Positions 33,534 to 45,968 of a DNA stretch of 64,000 nt are shown in pieces. The DNA comes from Limnanthes douglasii subsp. nivea (taxonomy: Eukaryota; Streptophyta; Magnoliopsida; Brassicales; Limnanthaceae): the NCBI GenBank assembly GCA_036936605.1, contig JAUPFV010000002.1, forward strand, positions 269,646,770-269,710,769. Direction: 5' to 3'. The stretch's first letter is position 1, and each line of letters starts with the position of its first letter. The notes beneath the pieces are model-generated. The model saw only the letters and a program-made list of their open reading frames with translations. It searched no databases and had not been told where the DNA came from. Position numbers and translations under genes: made by a program.

Positions 33534-35269
33534 ACCTCTTAGTAAAAAGTTAAGGATATCAGACCTCTAATCACTTGGAATTATGTTTGGATTGACAAAT
33601 ATTTCATCAGCATGTTTACATTGTTATGATCATGTTAAAATCGAAAGACTCTAATGTAACAATATCCATGGATATTCTTCTATATAAGTAATTTTTGCTA
33701 AAGAATCAACAACTGTATTAGCACCTCAGTTCATATGCTCTACAATCAATTTGCCAAACTGAAGAGTCAAATTTCGAAGCTCGCGTAGATACAAAATTAA
33801 CTGATCTTTCTTAGCCTCGGTTACACCTGCCATGTGATTTGCCACTAGCTGCGAGTCTGTTTCCAAACGAACTGTTGTTGCTCCATAGATATTTACAAGC
33901 CTTAACCGAACTCATGCAGTCTCATATTCAGCTTGATTATTTGATGCATGAAAACTAAATCGAATAGCTTGATACATTGCCTCCCCAAAAGGAGCAACTA
34001 ATTGTACCCCTGCACTGCACCCTAATATGCTAGACCAATCATTTGTTCGAACCATCCACATCAAAGTTTCTGGCAAGATCTCTTTATATGTATCCTCATA
34101 TGACCGGCTTGAATAATATCTGACAAGAAAATCAGCTAAAGCTTGAGCTTCAATAGTTGATCGAGGAGAAAAAATGATGTTAAAATCTCCCAATTCTACT
34201 GACTATTTAGTCATTCTACCAGAAATATCTGGTCGTTGTAACACATTCTTCAAGGGATAAGAAATTAGAACCATAATGGTGTGAGCTTGAAAATAAGGGC
34301 GCATTTTCGTAGCAGCCACCACTAAAGCCAACGCCAATTTTTCAAGTTTCAAGTACCTCTTCTCTGATGACAGCAAACCTTTGCTAACATAATAAACTAG
34401 CTTTGAAACTGCTTTGTCTTTTTGTATCAAAACAACGCTTACAGAAAAATCAAACACTGCTATATATAAGTTATGGTGGTAACAAAAGCTCTTTAGTTTT
34501 TGAAAACGTTGTTTCACTATTTGGTGTCCACTTAAATTTTTGGGTCTTCGTAATACTTGGAAAAAAGGAAATATTTGTCAGAAAACCTTGAAATAAAACG
34601 ATTAGGGGCAGCTAACCTTCCTGTCAAGACTTGCACTTCCTTTATAGTTCGAGACGATGTCATTAAAACCAATGCCTTCAATTATTCAGGATCTGCTTCT
34701 CTTTCTTTTTCACTAATAAAATACCCCAAAATATTTCCTAATCGGACACCAAAAGTACATTTCTCAGGATTTAACTTCAAAAGAATGGCTCTCAAATTTA
34801 GAATAGTCTCTTCTAAATCTTCAAGGTGTTCAGCATCTGTAGAACTCTTAACCAACATATCATCAATGTACAACCCCATATTCCTTCCAATCTATAGAGC
34901 GAAAGCCTTATTTACCAACCTTTGATATGTTGCTCCAACATTCTTCAACCCAAATGGCATGACCCTATAAAAATCTAGTCATCGGTTAATGATGAATTTA
35001 GTTCTTTCTTGATCTCTTGGATCCATTTGAATTAGATTATACTATGAAAAAGAATTCATAAAAGAAAGAATTTTATTCTTTAAAGTAGAATCAACCAATT
35101 GATCTATTCGAGGGATATGGAACAGATCTTTATGGCATGCTCGATTCAAATCTGTGAAGTTAACACACATTCTCCACTTTCCATTTTTATTTTTGACTAA
35201 TACCGGGTTAGTAATCCATAAAAGATATTGTGCCTCCCTAATGTGTCCGATCCTGGAGAGGCGATCCAC
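33534..35269 (-). pseudogene. Tat copy C RT and two RNase H domains (decayed)
   Basis: RT: NPVLVKNKNGKWRMCVNF at 35220, VPRIDQLVDS-like, LYIDDMLVKSS (YIDD intact, ~34870), LNPEKCTFG. Native RNase H: VFDFSVSVVLIQKDKAVSKL and LEKLALALVVAATKMRPYF (34517-34203). Second RNase H: ASNNQAEYETA and DSQL-like remnants (34193-33650). Many stops and frameshifts. Confidence 0.8.
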
Positions 35270-37205
35270 TTCTTAAACAATATCCTCTGACTTTTCCACA
35301 GAAAAACCTCACCTCTTCTAAATAACAGGATTTATCCTCAGATTTATAGCTAGGCTATGGCATATTATCTCAGACGTAACTCCGATACATCCTCTTTTTT
35401 TCCAAGTGAAAACATCCAAGTTATCAAACAAAAACTATAACAACTGACCACACAAGGTAGAAGACAACAATGTTCCTATTCGTAAACTCTTCCCATTAGA
35501 GAATATATGCTCTTCAATATCCTCACTTATTGTTAAAGAAGCTGAGGTTTCCCTCAGATCATCTACTTTCTCTCCATACGAGGTCAACCCCCTTGATTGC
35601 TATTCAGTAATTCGATCATCAGAAGTAGAACCACAAACACTGAGTGTTGTTGCATAATATTTGATAACCACTTTTTGGTCACATCAAACCACACTAAATC
35701 GATCCCCAACAACATACTATAAACATTGATATACAGTAGACGCAACAACATACATTCTTGAAAGCCAAGATCTCTCAAAAATAGCATTGTAATTGGTCGG
35801 ACATTCAACCACCATAAACATAACTTGAACTTTATTTTTAAATAGGCCTTTACCCAAACACACCTCACCTTTGAATTCCCCAATCACCTGAGCTGTTACC
35901 CCTGTAAACCCATTTATACTACGATCAGATCGATAAATTCGAGGTGGACTACGTATCGTATTGTATGTAGATTTGAATAACACATTTGCTGAACTCCTTG
36001 TATCAATGAAAACACGTCAAATTTCAACTCTAGATATTCCTGCCCTTAGAACCACTGCATTCTCATGAGGAACACCTATTTCCTTCAGATCATCCTCATA
36101 AAATTGAATAAAACGAGTATCATGCTTTCCATATAAATGAGTAGACATCTTTCCATCTACTTGAATTGTTAAATTGACAACATGTGTTTTTCTAGAAATA
36201 TTAGTGTTACAAGTCATAGAATCTCCACAAAAGATTGTTAAGGACTCAAAATTCTCAAATAAGCTTCAAACTCATCCTTGCTCTACCGGTTCATCCACAA
36301 CCATCAAAATTAATCGATCTCGATCTGTATCCAAATATTTTTGAGGCTGCATCAAATTCATCAAACTTAGAGTCTAGAATCATCAGCGCACTTTCTTCCT
36401 TTGAATTCGGATTTGCTGCTTGTCAAATCGATGCACTTGGAGCTTTTGATCCACTGCTTTTCCCTTTAACAAAAGCAGTTAACTTACCATTTTCTATTAA
36501 AATTTGTACCTTCTTTTTCAAATCCATGCAATCTGCAGTATCATGTCCAATATCATTATGATACTTATGGATACTGTTGGTGCGTTCTTCTCTTGGTCTA
36601 TTTATCGGAAACTGACTTTTTAAAGCTTATATAACCTTTGGGCTTTTCATAAATCACATCAACATTCTTAGTTAAATCAGCATAATACTCTGGTCGTATC
36701 CACTAATTTGGCCTTGATCTTTGAAATTGGTAACCTCTAGCTTGACTTAGATTTCTTCTAGTTCGAGGAGGAAAATTATTGTTATTCCTTAGATGAGATG
36801 GCTGATAATTTGAATAGTGTCCTTGATTACTTGACACCTGCTCCGAATTCTTTTGACTAGGTCCAACCACTCTATGAACCCTAGTTGATTCATCCACTTT
36901 AATTTGGACCTCGACTTGAGCCATAAGTGTTATAAAAATCAAGGCTCTCCTCTTTTTTGTTTCATTTTCTAAATTACATGGTAAAAAACCTTGGCAAAAT
37001 GCAGTGATAGCAACCAACTCATCACTAATATCTAATCGTGCTTTTGTTTACACAAAATGCTTAGTACAATAATGCTTCACCTTCTCTCCCACAACCTTCT
37101 TAAACTGTATTATAGTGTCATAATTTGCTCGTATTTCTTTGTTTTCCACCAACTAACGTCGGAAAGCTATATAGAAATCTCTAAAGTTAGTAATAGATCC
37201 CCTTA
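35270..37205 (-). pseudogene. Tat copy C gag and protease (decayed, 5' truncated)
   Basis: Gag end at 37205-36703 (IQFKKVVGEKVKHY, AFCQGFLPCNLE). Protease near 36017-35717: the catalytic triplet reads DTR instead of DTG (IDTRSSANVLF), with YNAIFERSWLSRM following. The pre-RT segment at 35560-35280 is faint. The reading stops abruptly at ~37205, where LINE-related sequence begins; the rest of gag and the 5' LTR are not found. Confidence 0.78.
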
Positions 37206-39060
37206 GAATCCTAGCATGGTGAAACCGGATTGTAAAAATCTAATAATTTTGAAATAAATATATAAATAATAAAATAATAAAAATGTAGATGTTTCTTTTT
37301 TAAAAAGAGAGACTTTTATTTAATAAAGAGAAGCAGCCCAAAAAGGTAATAGTTACAGATCCTAACAAAGGCTGAAAAAAAAGGTTATGGAATTTTAATG
37401 AAATTTCAATATGTCGCCATGAATGAAAGAGTGCTTTATCATCACACCAGCTCCTACAGCTACCAGCGAAGTAGTAAATCTTGAGATCTGGAATGAACTA
37501 GGAGATGAAACATCCAAAATTCTTCAATTAGGATGATGATTGAAATAGGTGATTCCATCGAACTAGGCCTATATAATATTGTTCCTCGTTAGAAATTTTC
37601 CAGTTAATTCATCTCGAAATTGATTGAGTTTAAAGAGAAGGACTTCCCTTTGAGATGAAATTAGGGAAATTTGATGATATTGCTGAAAATCATGATTTTA
37701 TTCATCTTTAACGAACTTTAAAACCAGACTGAATGAAGGCATGACATGTGCAGTTAATTTGGGATGAATCGGTGGAGGCGGAGCAAACTAAATCCAGAAA
37801 GATTATTCGAATTTAGACTCCAATTTTTGTAATTGAGTTTCTGAGCACGAGAAATCTGAAGATGGTACTTGAAGAGTTGATGAAGACAACTAGGAGGGGA
37901 AGATGACATGTTATTTTATAAATCATTAAAAAAAAATAACCTGGCATTTGCTTATCAGATTGTTGCGAGCTATCATGTTAGCTAAACAAAAAAATTAGAG
38001 CCCAATAGAATCAGAGATTGATATTACTTATGATATAGCATAAACTCAAGATTTCTAGAAGAGTTATGCATGAAGTTGATATGAAGCCTGAAGGATGTTG
38101 AATTCAAACTTAATTTTGCATTTTAAAATCCATTGAGCAAGCCAATGAGGGAGAGATAAGGCTTCTACAACAGTTTAAAATAGTACTAAGAAGCCAATGA
38201 TATTTTCCGTGACTAGGAGATTGACTATGATTTGAGAATTCGTTTCAACATCAACATTAATCCAGCCTTTTCTTTTGCAGATTAGGAGGCCATCTATGAG
38301 CGCTCTAGCTTCAGCCATGATTGGGGTAAGTTTTCTGTACATGTTACTTTGACCCAGACTTATTTTCCATTTGTTGTCTCTGATAATGATACCATCACTA
38401 GCATCACCACTAGCTAGGTAAGACCCATCATTATTTAGCTTGATTTGTTGGGGAGGGGAAGAATCCAGGTAAGGTAAATAGGCTTAGAGATAGGTTGAAG
38501 GTTTTTATAGCAACCCAATTCAATGGAAATAGAGATATGAGGAAACCAATGCTTCCTGTTTAGGAGTCTAGCACGATCAAGGACAATAATTATTTGCGTA
38601 ATGTAGTTAATAGAGGAGCAGTCAGAATAAGGAAGGCCTTTGATTTCAGAATTGTTCTTGGTGTGCCATATAAGCCATAAAATAATATGAGGCAATATAG
38701 AATTGGGGTGAATAACTTTATCAGACTTCCAAAAAGCCGTTTGTGACTATATGTGCAATGGTCATGAATCTGCTAATGTTAACCTTGAAAATGTTGGCAA
38801 AATCAGATCAAAGATTCCAGGAGTAGTTGCAGCAAAAAAAGTGATTAGCGCTCTCTATATTATCATAAAATTAGCATTCTGAGGCCATCACCATGTGTCT
38901 TTTTTGCATAGTAGTATCATTAGCAATTCAACCATGAAAGAGTATATCTTAGGGGTAACCGAGTTCCATAGTTTACTAAAAATGTTAGACTTGTTGTGGT
39001 GGTTTCGAATCAGGTTCTAGAATGCATATGTTAAAATCTAAAAAATTAAAATCTAACGGT
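37206..39060 (-). pseudogene. LINE-1 relic: reverse-transcriptase tail and RNase H
   Basis: Minus strand. A zinc-binding RVT segment near 39000-38640 (VTPKIYSFMVELL, HIILWLIWHTKNNSEIKG), then an RNase H domain at ~38460-38200 (KLNNDGSYLASGDASDG, MAEARALIDGLL, VETNS where families have ETDS). A 3' non-coding stretch runs to ~37250 and carries T-rich sequence on +, as expected from a poly(A) tail. 5' part (ORF1, endonuclease, RT core) absent. Confidence 0.7.
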
Positions 39061-39270
39061 ATTAATTAAAAAAAATAAATGAAGAATTTACCTAGTGCGA
39101 TAGATTTTTCTCTATTTAACTCTATTTTTTTGTTCTTTTATTTGAATATAGATCAAATAAAATAATTTAAATTTAAATTCAGATCATCGTCTAACATAAA
39201 AACTGAGAAAAATAAATGATCATCGTCTACCATTGATAATCGATCCTCTTCTGCCACGATCACTTCATAC
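39061..39270. other. AT-rich, no gene seen
   Basis: Contains two ATGATCATCGTCTA-like copies near 39190 and 39218. Nothing else recognised. Confidence 0.4.
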
Positions 39271-39480
39271 TTTTCTAAAAAACATTCCTCCGTTTCTGAA
39301 TAATAGGTCTAACTTTTTTATTAATGGCCAAGCTATGGCATATCACCTTGAAAGGGACCCAAACTACATCTTCGATTTTGCAAACGAAAACGTCTAAATG
39401 GTTGGATAAGAACCTTAACAATTGATAAGGTAATATAATCGAAAACAATGTCTCTATTCGCAAACTTCTTTTAGTGATTT
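39271..39480 (-). pseudogene. Tat pre-RT fragment
   Basis: About 62 codons: LDVFVCKIEDVVWVPFKVI, then CHSLAINKKVRPIIQKRR. This matches the pre-RT segment of copy B at 62475-62230 (MFAWCFEDVAWVPLEII, NNVRPIIQK). An isolated fragment with no flanking RT or protease. Confidence 0.75.
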
Positions 39481-41100
39481 ATTTTATTTAATGGGATGTA
39501 ATTAAATGAAAGTTAGAAAATAATTTCGTCCACAATCAAAAATGATTTTTTAATAAACTCATATTAAGTATGTGTATGTTCATTCTCTTACAAATGATAA
39601 TTTAAAGAACGCAACTTATATCACCAAAAATGTTGAAACCACAAACCAATGGGTTAGTCGAAACTGACAAGTAATTTTTACTCACTACTACTCACAGACC
39701 AATAGGCTAGTGAAACTGGCAAGTAAATTTTATTCGGTATTATATTTAGGCCGATTTCATCCTATGGTAATAAAGTCAAGAACGGGCAAGATTTTAAGAT
39801 ACTTTATTTCTTTTTGAAAAGGAGCTGGTATTTTTCAAAACAATTAGTCCTTTTTAACGAAGTTGTTTTCGAGCTCCATTTATTTAGCATAACAATTAGT
39901 CTTTGCTGAATAAGGTTTTATTTTCTGCATGTTCCTTAAGTTACTAAAGTATTTTAGTAACTTTGTCAATTTTTTTTTTTAATTGTATCTTCATTACTAG
40001 GAGATACCATTTGGAATGGTAATAACATTACTAGTAATTTTTTTCCGAAGGTTTTGTGTTACTCTTAATAATAAAAATTTATTTATAGTTTCAATGCAAA
40101 TAAAATTATAAAAAACCAAAATATCTTTAGATTTTTGATTTTGAGTAGATTTTTGAATTTTGATTGTTTTATAAAATGAGAGGATATATAAAAAATCTTC
40201 TAAATATTAGATTTGTATGACTTGTTTTTAAGCTTAATTGTGTATGATGCAAGGCGTTGGAAGAATAATATCTTCGATGTGAAAAATAAGAAAGAAGATA
40301 TGAATAAATTGGTAATGGATTATCTTGTCATTTTGGGTTACAATGCTGTTGTCCAAATATTTCAAATAGGATTTGGAGTAAAGATGCAATTTTTTTGTGT
40401 TTAAATAATTAAATTTGGTAAGTAGGTACATCTTGCTTTTTTTAAAATAAATTTTTGTATTAAGATTGACTTAGGTTAAAAAACCCAATAATAAATGGGA
40501 CGTAGTCAAGCCCAGAAATCCTTTAAATTAAAGTTTAGATACTAAATCTTGATTTTTTGTTTCACGCTTTCATTCTTCTCTATTTTAGAAGCTTAAGGAT
40601 GATAATTTGTTTGAGTTCTTGGAGTCTGGTTATAAACTGATGTAGGAAACCCTTTAATTTTTTAACAAGATCTTGTTTAGTCTTGAAGAGTCTCAAAGCA
40701 GAACAGAGAAGGTTTCAGTAACTCTCAAGTATAGTTTCAGATGTCCATTAGGGTAAGATTTTATCTAAATTTAAGAGTTCGGCCTAATGATTTCAGGATG
40801 TTGATTGATGAATTTATTTCTCGACTTTTCCTTGCTTGACAAATTTTCTCTATGGAAGGTCAGAACAAAAAGAGCTTTAATAAGTCTTTTTTCTTCTACC
40901 AATCTTCAAAGATACTTTTAATATCCATATGAGAAGTTTGTGAGATATTTCTACATGCATGATAAGTTATTAATAATACTTCATATTATAGAAAAAAATT
41001 TATATATTGAAGTTAATACACTTAATGATATTCAAAATATATGTCGTGTTAAATTAGGATAGCTCTCTGATGAAGCCAACTTCAAGACTATCCAACAACA
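39481..41100. other. AT-rich intergenic stretch, no gene recognised
   Basis: Only short open frames without known motifs. An imperfect ~60-bp direct repeat (CAATGGGTTAGTCGAAACTG / CAATAGGCTAGTGAAACTGG) lies at ~39655-39760. Confidence 0.4.
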
Positions 41101-42860
41101 CAATTGCTTTAAGTTGATTAGGTATTTGAGTTGCATTTATGTTTTGCTTGTATGTTTATTTGAGGGTCCACTTAGCTAGCCAACTTACAACTGAGTTTTG
41201 TTCCCAAAAAATGTGAGTAATTTTCATACTTGAAGTTTTTAATTCAAGCAACATTTCTATTAGAGGTGATAAAAACCAAGAAATATTATAATTTAGAAGC
41301 ACAGCTATAAGAATGTTAGAATTAGTTTCAATACCCATGTTTGGTATTTTTAAATTTTAACATAGTATCAAGCCATCAAGGAGTGCACAATTTTTTGCTA
41401 TGGTTGGGGATTGTTTACATATAGTCGTCCAATAGGTGAGATAATTTCTCCATTCTCGTTTTTTATGATGGCATACTTCACCAAATGAGGAGCATGAACC
41501 ATCAATGTTTAACTTAAATCTTGTGTCAATAGAAAGAGTCCATTATAGTCCTACAATATTTCTAGGTTGTTTTATATGATTATAGCAGGTCATAACATAT
41601 GCAATATCTGAGTCATTTTTCTAGTGTTCTCTTCTAAGAAGATTAGCAACGTTTAATGATTGAGTTTAAAATTTGCTGAATAATAGTAACATCGGTAACT
41701 CTTATTGGCTGACGTTTAGCTTTGTTTATATGACACCACATAGACCAAAAAATCACAGAATGAAAGATGGTATGTAAATGGACTTCATTTATAGAAGACC
41801 AAAACCTGGTCCTGCTATGTACATGCGGGGTAAAACTTAAGTTAAAGATATAGCCAAAATACTGACACACTTCCAATGAAGTCTTACATTGGAGAAAAAT
41901 GTTATTTAATGTCTCGAATTATCATAGTGTTGGCATTTTGATACTATGGTTATAATTCTATTCTGAAGACCTGAATCAACAGAGATCCAGTTATTCAGCA
42001 ACCTCCAAAGAAGGAAAGAACACTTATTTGGAGTGATATTATTCGAGATTGTCTTAAAAAGTGTGGATTTGGTTCCTTTGGTTATGATATTTTCCTAGGT
42101 GGATTTAGTGTTAAAGTATTCATGTGTAGATAGATTCCATTATATGGAGTCTTCTTCAGTTTCATTGATAGACAATAGTTTAATTCTTTCATTGTCTGAT
42201 GGTAGCACTGAGTTGAGAAGTTTTAATGTATTGAGGGTTCCTTGAGACCAAAATTATTTAAAATTATCTTGAATATACCATGAGTTAGGTTCTTCAGTTT
42301 TGATGGAGATAAATGGTGGATTGGTACACCATTTGTCTAGGTTTACTCTAAGTCACCTTTGTCTAGCTTCCAAAATATGAATTACTCAATTGTATGCCTG
42401 ATCTACATAAGTCTCTTCCAAACTTTAGATCTTTTAGTTTTGATTTGAACTTGCAAAGAATGGCGAACATAGAAATAATCGCAATGAATGTACTTATACC
42501 AAAGACTTTTATTTTCTCCGAATTTATACCAGAGTTTACAAGAGAAGGCTTGAGGAGTGTCTTCAAGTCATCTAGTATTGAAGCCACCTTGTTCATATGT
42601 CTTGCAAAAGACACTCCATTTGGCCCATGATATAGCTTTATGATGCTCATCTAAACCCATATGAATTTTTGAAGGACCATCTCTATTTTATTGAACAATT
42701 CTTTAGGTAGGGCGACACTTTGTTGATGATAATTTGGTATAATTAAAAGAACATTCTTAATTAGTGTTTGTTTATCACCACATGAGAGGATGATATTATC
42801 CTAGTCTTGGATTTTATTCTTATTTCAATCACTAAATCTTCATATAAAACAACCTTAATT
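41101..42860 (-). pseudogene. LINE-2 relic: RT tail, zinc-RVT and RNase H
   Basis: On the minus strand from 42860: a stretch ending LPKELFNKIEMVLQKFIW, then ISWAKWSVFCKTYEQGGFN, LWYKFGENKSLWYKYIHCD and SKVWKRLM, the region after RT in plant L1 elements and homologous to 46957-46625. Then FWSMWCHINKAKRQ (41760-41700) and an RNase H end with ETNSNILIAVLLNY and NSVVSWLAKWTL (41338-41156). Frames broken throughout. Confidence 0.72.
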
Positions 42861-43192
42861 ACGGATCTGACATTAAGTAAAAAAACACTAAGTATATCAT
42901 AAATATACCCAAATCATAAAATAACTTATTTTACTATCTTTACCCAAAAAACACTTTGATTTAATAGATCAAACCCATATTACTACAATTTTGTGAAGTT
43001 TTTCAAAGTGTTATTGAACATTCAAACTCTCTTAAAAAAATTAAACTTCTTGTAATAAAAATACAAAATCAAACATGAATCAACCAGAATTATGGTAATG
43101 TTTTTTCCGTTCTAGTGCGCCTTCCCACCATCAGCTCTGAGGGCCAGAATCAATGGTGCGAAGGCGCAACACCACATGTTCTTGGCCTATGC

Positions 43193-43244
43193 ACCGGTGG
43201 TACTGATGATGCATGACCACCGGTGGTACTGATGATGCATGACC
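43193..43244. repeat. 26-bp tandem duplication in a GC-rich island
   Basis: ACCGGTGGTACTGATGATGC, then ATGACC, occurs twice exactly, followed by a partial third ACCACCGGTG. The flanking 43110-43310 is markedly GC-richer than its surroundings. Confidence 0.9.
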
Positions 43245-43570
43245 ACCGGTGTTATGGCCATACATCACCGGTTCAGAGCCCCTGAAACGGTGGTTCATGG
43301 CCACAAAAAAAATCTTTTTTGGTCATTCGAACTCTTATTTTACTGTGTTTAAGTAAAAAAAAAATCTTATTTAGTTTGATTTTTTTTTAAAAAAAATTGG
43401 TATTGCAGACTGTCGGATGATACAGATGGATATGCTGAAGATTTCACGCTTGAATATAGAAATATAATAAAATTTTATTAATTGATCCCAAAATTTTATT
43501 AAAAAAATATATTGTGACATTAATTTTTTTATTAATTAAATTTTAAATAAAATTGGATTTAACTTTATCC

Positions 43571-43690
43571 AGGGACTACCAACGGACTTTTGAAAGTCCA
43601 GGGACTATATGTCACCAAACTGGATAGTTCAGGGACTACGAACGGACTTTTGAAAGTCCAAGGACTATCTGTCACCAAAGTCGATAATCC
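43571..43690. repeat. 60-bp tandem repeat with internal hairpin
   Basis: Two units of exactly 60 bp start AGGGACTACCAACGGACTTT and AGGGACTACGAACGGACTTT. Each contains GGACTTTTGAAAGTCC, a perfect 7-bp inverted repeat with a 2-nt loop. Confidence 0.92.
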
Positions 43691-44072
43691 TGTGACGAGT
43701 TACTGTTCAAAGCCTATATATATAATTTGTAGGTTATTATATATATTTATTAAATTATATGAGATTTAATTTATTAAAGTTTAAATATAGTTATCTAAAA
43801 TTCAATCCTAAATATAATTTTGAAATTAATCCTAATTCTAATCTATGATTTTCACTAAAAATCCTAACATAAAATTAAGTATAAACAATCAAAAATCCAT
43901 AATCAAACAAAAAATCAAATCTAGGAGATATTTACTTGGCCGGTAAATTTAGAGAGAAATAAGAGATATGTTAGAGAGAAGTAAGGGTGAATATGGAGTG
44001 TTAGATAGAAAATGAGGTGAATGAGATTTAGTAAAGAAAAAAGCTTATATACCTCCAAAAGGGTATTTTCCT

Positions 44073-44850
44073 CTAAAATTGGGTCAACTTATACCAAATT
44101 GGGGTAAACTCAAAAATGGGTAAACTTAAACCATATTTGGGTATGTAGACCTTGACCGTAACTTTAATTGTTTCCTCATTGTACAGGTAAACATGGATGT
44201 TTGTAAAAAAAATCCAAACAGGTGATATAGGTGCTTCTTTTCCAAGATGGAAATGGGAAAACCATTTGAGTAGTCTCATTGTAAGATCTCTAATTTTCCA
44301 TAAATTTCGACGTTGAAGATTATTTAAATATTCTTGCAGGTCCAATTCTATCATGATGTAATGAGTATCCCACAAGGTGTACGACTGTATTGACCTGAGA
44401 AACAAAAAGATCTAAAGAAGACTTGTATTTCAGCCATATGATGCTTTCCAATAGAGAACTTCCCTATAAAGGTGAGATTTTTTTTGCTTCAAGTATGTTT
44501 TTATCCTGTTCTTGAGATTCAATATGTTTGTAATCACCTTTATCTTCAATCCTAACATTATCGTGTACGATTTCTTTATAATAGATTTTTGTGGCATCAG
44601 TATATGTTCTCTGAAGCTTTGTTGTTCCTTGTGTTTTGAGATTATATAGAAAATTGTGAGATCTGGCATTGTTCTTGAATATAGGATTTTGAGTTGTTCT
44701 CGAATATAAGATTTGATATGAATTGTGAAATTTTAAGTTGTTTTCGAAGGTGCGATGAATCAGTTTTCTGGTTTTGAGTTGAGGTGATCAATGATGGAAC
44801 GTTTTTACTATACCCTTGTGGAGATATTGGATTTTGCAAGGATTGGTTCG
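44073..44850 (-). pseudogene. LINE-2 ORF1 (DUF4283-like) relic
   Basis: Starts MQNPISPQG at 44839, like the MQSPIS start of LINE-3 ORF1 at 50909. The block at 44405-44073 (LLKWFSHFHLGKEAPISPVW, IFF.NIHVYLYN) aligns with LINE-3 ILRWTTYFYPKLESPLTPFW. These belong to the DUF4283-type nucleic-acid-binding ORF1 of plant LINEs. Frameshifted. Confidence 0.72.
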
Positions 44851-44868
44851 TGGATTAGAGGTGTAATT

Positions 44869-44941
44869 AAGAGCTTAACTGGAATCGAACTGATGACCTC
44901 TTAATCTGAAGTCAAATGCTCTACCACTAACTTACTTAATT
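44869..44941 (-). pseudogene. tRNA-Cys relic with UCA anticodon
   Basis: On the minus strand AGTGGTAGAGCATTTGACT.CAGAT.AAGAGGTCA followed by GTTCGAT matches plant tRNA-Cys (GCA) closely from the D loop to the T loop. The anticodon (44907-44909) is UCA instead of GCA, so it would read UGA. The acceptor and T stems no longer pair well, so it is probably a pseudogene. It lies just beyond the 5' end of LINE-2. Confidence 0.75.
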
Positions 44942-44950
44942 GAAAAAACA

Positions 44951-45016
44951 CATATTTATTTTGTTGATATGAAATATTATTGGCATATTTATTTTGTTGA
45001 TATGAAATATTATTGT
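44951..45016. repeat. 33-bp tandem duplication
   Basis: CATATTTATTTTGTTGATAT, then GAAATATTATTGG, occurs twice with one or two changes at the end. Confidence 0.88.
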
Positions 45017-45635
45017 TATAAATGTCCCATACGAAAAAAAGATTTTAAAAATATCATTCACTTAATTGTGGGAGGTAGAAAATTATTACCTATGTGTAAT
45101 TAAAATATATGTGTTTAAAATTCAAAGAAGGAAAATATATTTTTAAAAAACTATTAAATAATTTATGTGTTTTTTTGGAACGCCCAAAATAATTTTTTTC
45201 AAAAATGAAATTCTAATAGATTATGTAGTGGTTATGATTATATATTCGTTTTGAGTCTAAAAAGGATGTTATGGATTTGTACAAATAGGACAAACATCCG
45301 TCTTGATTTGTGGTGAGCCATTTTTATGGTTCATATATCTTAAGAATATTTATGTTTTATATTCCAATATATTCTAGCTGATTTGAACTTCTATATCATT
45401 TAAAATCAACCAGTTATTTTAATTTTATAAATGGTGATTTATTTTTCTTAACTCCTTCTATTTTGGGTGATAATCCGCATGTTTTTAATCATTTCATTTT
45501 ATGTATATCTCATACAAATGGAAGAGAAAATAAAATTGATTGGGTGAAATCTAATCCTATTTGTTTTAGTCTAAAACTATTTTTATTTATATGATAAAAT
45601 ATTACAAACAGAGTTTGATATATGGATCGATACAA
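45017..45635. other. AT-rich, no gene seen
   Basis: No open frame of note, no repeat family recognised. Confidence 0.4.
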
Positions 45636-45712
45636 TTATCAATTGTATTTAATAATGCTGTATCTTGGATTTATCAATTGTATTTAATAATGTTGTATTT
45701 TGGATTTAAGTA
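45636..45712. repeat. ~37-bp tandem repeat at the LINE-3 3' end
   Basis: ATCAATTGTATTTAATAATG, then CTGTATCTTGGATTT, appears twice. Probably the terminal repeat of LINE-3 in place of a long poly(A) (inference). Confidence 0.6.
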
Positions 45713-45968
45713 ATCCACAGATTTCTACTAGTCAGCTATTAATCCTTCTACTGCAGTTCTTGTGTATTCTCTATCCTTGTTTTAAAAGTGTCTCGTCTTT
45801 GGGTTTACTTGGTTCCCTTGTGTGTGCTCTAGTGCTCCAAGTCTCCAAGTCCTAGTTCTTCATTGGTCATCTATAGATTCATATGTTGCATTATCCTGTT
45901 TTTATACCTGCAAAAAAGAAACATTTTTAACGGTCAGGTTGACAACCTGCCTGTAAGTTATTAGCATG

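Larger units (their letters stand above)
42861..44070. other. Segment interrupting LINE-2
   Basis: No gene. Separates LINE-2 ORF1 from its RT tail. ATACCCAAAT occurs near 42907 on + and near 44140 on the minus strand, weak support for inverted ends of an inserted element. Holds two tandem repeats described separately. Confidence 0.4.

Noticed and set aside
40213..40404. 63-codon plus-strand open frame
   Set aside because: Short, low-complexity, overlapped by an equally long antisense frame, no motif.
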